A DNA stretch of 64,000 nt, from contig CM040100.1 in NCBI GenBank assembly GCA_022496805.1, positions 15,405,009-15,469,008 on the forward strand. Reading direction: 5' to 3'. Source of the stretch: Pohlia nutans (lineage: Eukaryota > Streptophyta > Bryopsida > Bryales > Mniaceae). Both the position numbers and the translations under genes were made by a program. Numbering within the stretch: the first letter of the stretch is position 1; each line of letters starts with the position of its first letter. The notes beneath the pieces are model-generated. The model saw nothing but the letters and a program-made list of their open reading frames with translations, made no database searches and was not told where the DNA came from. Below are positions 59,598-64,000 of this stretch, piece by piece.

Positions 59598-60015
59598 CCC
59601 TTGAACGGCCCAAAAGCCCTTTATGACCGTATAGTATATTCTGTATTTGGTGGTATTTCATCAAAATAACAATGACCAAACACTTTACAGCACAAAGTAA
59701 AATTAATAATCATGATAATATGCATATAACAAGTGATGCGGTCATACCAAGGCTACTACACTAGATCCTGTTAGGAATTATGAAGTTAAGCGCCTTTGGG
59801 CCAGAATAATACTGGGATGGGTGACCTCCCGGGAAGTCCCGGTGCTGCATCCATTTTGCAAACAAACACTTTATTCACGCCGGCCTCGCAAGAGGCTCGG
59901 AGTTTCTATCCATCTGCATATAACAATATATCACAATTAATATATTAAACTACAATTAAACAATTGTAAGGGTGAATACGGGTTGTAGAGAGGGATCCCA
60001 AGGGCCTTTTAAGGG
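59598..60015. mobile_element. TTAA element copy 13, host of the 5S SINE
   Basis: TTAA at 59594-59597 and 60016-60019; ends CCCTTGAACGGCCC and (reverse complement) CCCTTAAAAGGCCC. Without the 182-bp SINE and its duplication the element would be about 225 bp. Two more CCCTTAA/TTAA words follow to 60049. Confidence 0.65.
59733..59914 (+). mobile_element. 5S rRNA-headed SINE (SINE3-like), 182 bp
   Basis: 59733-59852 is a full-length, 120-bp 5S rRNA-like sequence starting GTGATGCGGTCATACC and keeping the internal Pol III promoter: box A GAAGTTAAGCGCC and box C GGATGGGTGACCTCC plus GGGAAGTCC. It is followed by a 62-bp tail ATTTTGCAAACAAACACTTT, then CCGGCCTCGCAAGAGGCTCGG, a stem with a GCAA loop, then TTTCTATCCATC. 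A 12-bp direct repeat TGCATATAACAA flanks it (59721-59732, 59915-59926). Target duplication, Pol III head and repeat tail together define a SINE mobilised by a LINE. A plain 5S pseudogene would not have the tail or the flanking duplication. Confidence 0.85.
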
Positions 60016-60119
60016 TTAATCATTGGTCCTTTTTAGGGTTAAGGGTTAACAGCAACAATCCAGCAAAGCCAACCACAACAAAGACAAGAACAAAGCCAAC
60101 TGAACCACGACAACAAGAC

Positions 60120-61184
60120 TACAGGAGTAGGTACAGTACTGGACAATTACACTACTGTAGTTCCCTTGCACTCACTCACTCAGTTTCCACGTATAATGCA
60201 ATTTGCCCCTTTTTCTATTGCTGCTGCTTCCCCTTCCTCTTCCTCTTCCCCCGCCTCAGTCTTCTTCTGCTTCTTCATTGCCTTGACTGCTTCCACTCCG
60301 CTAACCCTCTTCTCCAATTCCACTCAATTCCTCTCCATTGCCCCTTGCCACACTTCCCAGGTCAGTCACACACCTCCATTCTTCTCTTCGCTTACAAATT
60401 TAGACCTCTTTCGCCCTTTCTGGAATTGGCTACTCTGCGTACTCCGGAATTGCTAGAGCCTCGAACGCTTTTTCTCTTTTTATTCTCCAGTGTTGATTGT
60501 TGATGAGACTGTTAGCTCACAGGGTACAAATTCTTGCGTACTGTGCGATGTTAGTACATTTGAAGTAGGCATGAATCTTTCTTCAAGAACGCGAACCTTT
60601 GTTTTTCTTCTTTTGCTTTAGCTGGAAACGAATGATCTTGCTGTGAAACGAATTTTGGTTGTTGTGAGTGGAAAGGGTTTTCTAGGGATTCTTTTCGTGA
60701 GCTGATCAGAATTCTTCTTTCTTTTTCTTTTTTCTCCTGAGGAGGTTTTGCATTAATTAATGAGTTGATTGTTAGTTATAGTAATCTTCAGGTGTACCCT
60801 AACTCCTTTGGAAACTCTTTTGGTTGCCTCGGTTGGGACGCCGGCAGAAAGAAAGACCTAACTATGAATTGATGAGCTTTAAGGAGAAGGAAAAAATGTT
60901 CCGTGATTGAAGAGTGTGTGTGTGTGTGTGTGTGTTTTGTGAATTGACAGCAGAGAGGGAGAGGGGGTCAGTGGTGGTGATCAATGGCGACGGTCTTTGG
61001 GAGGCGGAGACTACGAGGACTACCAGAGTGATTAATTAATTGCTGGGTAGAGGATTCTTGAAAGAAGAAGAATTGGTCTTGGATGTTGGAAAAGTGGTGG
61101 ATGATGATGGTGATGATGTTTTTTTCTCATTGGAGTTGAGAGCTGTAGAGCTGAGAGCTGTAAAGATTTAAAATAAAAATAAAA
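60120..61184 (+). promoter_or_regulatory. EXO70 promoter and leader region
   Basis: Pyrimidine-rich stretch at 60205-60300 (CTTCC/CCTCTTCC repeats) typical of plant core promoters or leaders, a possible leader donor CCCAGGTCAGT at 60355-60365, and a (GT)n run near 60917-60938. A 5' untranslated exon and intron are likely before the ATG at 61185; their limits are not certain. The short frame starting 60166 would be an upstream ORF if transcribed. Confidence 0.4.
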
Positions 61185-63410
61185 ATGGGGGCCTACGACG
61201 ATATCGACGCCTTTAAGGCCCGGGCGGATTTTCTGCGGGAGAGTTTGGAGAAGAGCCGAGAGGTGACGAGCACCATGATTTCCATTTTAGGCTCCTTCGA
61301 CAATCGCCTGTCTACTCTTGAGACTGCAATGCGGCCGACTCAAGTAAGTATCAATTGTATATTGTTGAGGCAACACAATGAATGAAAGGTCACAAGAACC
61401 TTAAAATTTCAATCAACATCTTGCTAGCAAGCTTAAAATAAACCATTGCATTTTTTGACACTTACGATGCATTTGAGGGAACAAGCGATCAGTCCACCTC
61501 AAAGATGTAGCTTGAAATCTTGTTATGTATTCAAATATTCTTATATTCTTAGCATGCCACATAGGATCTATGGAAGCGTGAACTCTTCATGCTCATTCTT
61601 ATTGCTTGGACTACTGTAAAGTTAACTAGTGTAAATTATGGCACCTTATGATATATTCGAGGTAACAAGGGAAGTAGCTTGAAACCATGTTATCTCAAAT
61701 ATTCTTAGCATGCCACATAGGAGCCATGTAAGCGCAAACTTTTCATGCTCACTCTTGTTACTTGGACTACTGGAAGTCGATTAGGGTAAATTGAAGAAGA
61801 AATGGTTTTTTGCAACAATCAAGGTATAGGATTTCTTGTTTTGACCTGTGCAATCTAAAGTCGCTGTACACACGCGAGGCTTGGCGTGCACAGTTTTTGG
61901 TCGCATATGACGTGATCCAAAATGCTGACCTAATTTTAAGTCTCAAGCATCTTTTAAAATGCTTCATAGTGGGTGACATGTTTATGATTTTTCAATATGA
62001 ATTGGGTTATGTAAACGGAGTGAGCTCTCTGTTGACAGTTATTATGTGACATGCCTTTGAATGTAGGTGAAGACACATGCTTTCCGAAAAGCACATGAAA
62101 ACATTGACAGCACTCTCGAAGCAGCTCAATCTGTGCTGCATCAGTTTGAGATTTCCCGTCAGGTATGCAATGCCCTGCGTTTTTTATTTTCCCTTATCAT
62201 TTAGGTTGAGCTCACATCTGAACATTTGGTTTTGACTAGTTCGGTGTGATTTGGGATGTCTACCTTCACCACTTATTGGTTTTTTATTATTTGATTTATT
62301 GTTTCCGCTTTTCTAAATGCATTTGTAATATATAAGTCATCAAATAAACAAAATAAACTTCACTAATTCACTTCTACCTTCGGTTGTGTATCAGGTGGAA
62401 AATAAGGTGTTGGAGGGACCCAAAAGCGACTTTGGTGGTTTTTTGGCCGCTTGTGACGAGCTGCATAAAAACGTTGAGTATTTGACGCTCAACCGTAGTT
62501 TGAAAGCAAGTGACACGGCTCTGAATCAAGCCAGAGATTTGTTTGGCAAAGGCATGAGCCGCCTTGAAGAAGAGTTCAAGGTGCTTCTGACAAATCACAG
62601 GTCAGTACAAGGAGCTCTTGTTCCATTTTTTTGCCGGATGATTCTTCTATTTTTCACTAGAGGTAATCTAGAAAAACTAATTGCGTTACAATTGGCAAGG
62701 TAACTGCCTTAAATAGAGTTACCATTGGTATAATGTTTCCTAGAACACCTTTGAGGATTCTCTACTAGTGTTTGTTGCTTATTTGAGGAGTTGGATTGCA
62801 AGGGTGACTGATTGAGGTTGGATTCATGGTTTCAAAACACAAATTCAATCAATCATATTGTGGAAAATATAACTTAGATGGGACCAAATTCTATATCACT
62901 AGAATCAGTGAATAACATTGCATGTATTGGTCAAAAACCATATAAATCTGGACAAAAGGAAGTCCACATAGGACCTACTCAAAACAGCTAAAAAACACAT
63001 GAGGTCCTATTCGGGCTTCTTGGTCCTTAAGGGGTTAAGAAATATGACCAGGGGTATATACATGGACTGGGGTTATGAGGTGAAGAATGGGAAGAATATA
63101 TGTTCTGTTATGCGGGCACTTAAAGTTGAGATGTTCTTGTTGATTTTGGTGCTCTTTGTAGCAAGCCAGCAGACCCTGCTCGACTTATGGAAACTTTGCC
63201 GATCCCTGGGAAGCATGTGCCAGAAACTCCACAGAATGGTGGGGGTGAAGAGGTGAAGCTCTTGCTGACCAACACTCCTCACAACGACAAGGCTCTGAAT
63301 CCACCCGTTCTTCCGGTTCTCATATCACCAAAGGTGGTTCCTCAGCTAGCCGAGATGGCACAGCGCCTGGTTGCTGCTGGCCTTCATCAACAATGTCTAA
63401 AGACGTACAG
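61185..63410 (+). CDS. EXO70: Exocyst subunit EXO70, A-type, first four coding exons (gene continues past window)
   Basis: EXO70 tethers secretory vesicles to the plasma membrane as part of the eight-subunit exocyst. Exons: 61185-61343, 62067-62162, 62395-62600, 63162-63410, all GT-AG with phases 0, 0, 2 and an outgoing phase of 2. The protein starts MGAYDDIDAFKARADFLRES, then SILGSFDNRLSTLETAMRPT, KTHAFRKAHENIDSTLEAAQ and later LEEEFKVLLTNH. These match the N-terminal helical rod of plant EXO70A1. The 230 or so residues here are the N-terminal third of a protein usually about 630 long; the C-terminal Exo70 domain lies beyond 64000. No frame defects. Confidence 0.93.
61440..61800 (+). repeat. 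Tandem duplication in EXO70 intron 1
   Basis: About 61500-61640 and 61665-61790 share ATTCTTAGCATGCCACATAG and TACTTGGACTACTG-like words, period about 165 bp. Confidence 0.6.
62900..63034. repeat. Dispersed repeat plus TTAA-element end in EXO70 intron 3
   Basis: ATTGCATGTATTGGTCAAAA and following match repeats at 6425 and 8246. The end (reverse complement CCCCTTAAGGACCAAGAAGC) before TTAA 63035-63038 resembles the TTAA-element tips; a similar tip follows TTTAA at about 59090. No left partner found. Confidence 0.5.
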
Positions 63411-64000
63411 GTACGAATAATCTATCCGTAAATGCTTCTTTCGTTATTGGTATTAGTTGCCGACAGTTGGTGACGTATACCGTATAAGCACAGTGAAAAT
63501 GTTTTGTGCGAATTTTAGCCAAGTGGCTACCAAAAAAAAAGTTGATGCTAATTTTTACTCATTTTTGAGGGAATTAACCACTAATTTTAGCCCAATAGCT
63601 TCTCTCAATATAGTGAAATTAGCCAAATTTAACTATATATAATAATCTGCCACAACTGTATTAAGGAATCTAGAATATTCCGCCAAAATTGGCTATCAAG
63701 TCTTCAAATCTATGGCAATTCTGCTAATGAGGCTGAAATTCCTCACCTTCACTTTGAGAATGGACGACATTTTTGTGACAGTACCTTCCTGGAGCTTCCG
63801 TACTGATTTATTTCAACTCCTTTACATATGGAAGCAACCACTTTTGACCATTTGGACATCTGTACGGCCAATGACTTTATTTGATTGAAGAATCATTTTC
63901 TGTATGGGCAGCTTATCCTGTATGCAAGTTACTAGAACTCCTCAATAGACTTTCTATTTTTTTATTTTGGGTTAAACCCAGTGTTTTCTGGTAACCAGAA
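63411..64000 (+). other. EXO70 intron 4 (start)
   Basis: Begins GTACGAATAA. No further EXO70 exon recognised up to the window end. Confidence 0.6.

Noticed and set aside
59733..59852. Functional 5S rRNA gene
   Set aside because: Several substitutions relative to plant 5S, no tandem array, and the tail plus 12-bp target duplication show that it is a SINE head.

Overview
The window is nuclear DNA of a land plant. The evidence is spliced genes with GT-AG introns, plant-type EXO70, SLC25-carrier and alpha/beta-hydrolase genes, Stowaway and PIF/Harbinger DNA transposons, and AT-rich, gene-poor intergenic DNA full of small inverted-repeat elements. A TET/JBP-like dioxygenase gene and the unusual transposon population point towards a seed-free plant (moss, lycophyte or fern), but the sequence alone does not settle this.

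Layout. 1-910: broken duplicate of part of a mitochondrial carrier gene. 1-6.5 kb: mostly TTAA-flanked inverted-repeat elements. 6.5-11.7 kb: an intact intronless-coding protein kinase (10418-11740, +) preceded by a tandemly repeated leader with splice-donor-like unit ends. 11.9-16.9 kb: MITEs and simple repeats. 17.3-21.1 kb: a complete seven-exon mitochondrial carrier gene (-). 22.6-30.6 kb: nested transposons and hairpins. 30.9-36.07 kb: a nearly intact PIF/Harbinger transposon (Myb-like ORF1, DDE transposase ORF2, 20-bp terminal inverted repeats, TTA target duplication). It lies at the edge of a glucose-6-phosphate dehydrogenase fragment and itself contains a younger 391-bp MITE. 36.8-38.25 kb: a two-exon alpha/beta hydrolase (-). 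41.3-42.07 kb: a kinase-like pseudogene with an internal 53-bp duplication. 43.5-48.8 kb: inverted duplications, including a hairpin made from a telobox-Myb exon and a 974-bp fold-back element. 50.05-52.26 kb: a multi-exon TET/JBP-like 2-oxoglutarate dioxygenase gene or young pseudogene (-). 59.6-60.0 kb: a TTAA element carrying a 5S-rRNA-headed SINE. 61.2 kb to the end: the 5' part of an EXO70A-type exocyst gene (+), which continues outside the window.

There is no operon-like cooperation among the genes. The carrier, hydrolase, kinase and EXO70 are independent housekeeping or signalling genes in a transposon-rich landscape. The most unusual content is (1) about fifteen elements or ends of a TTAA-flanked, CCCCTAA-ended family with piggyBac hallmarks, (2) a SINE with a complete 120-bp 5S rRNA head, a hairpin tail and a 12-bp target duplication, and (3) the TET/JBP-like gene.
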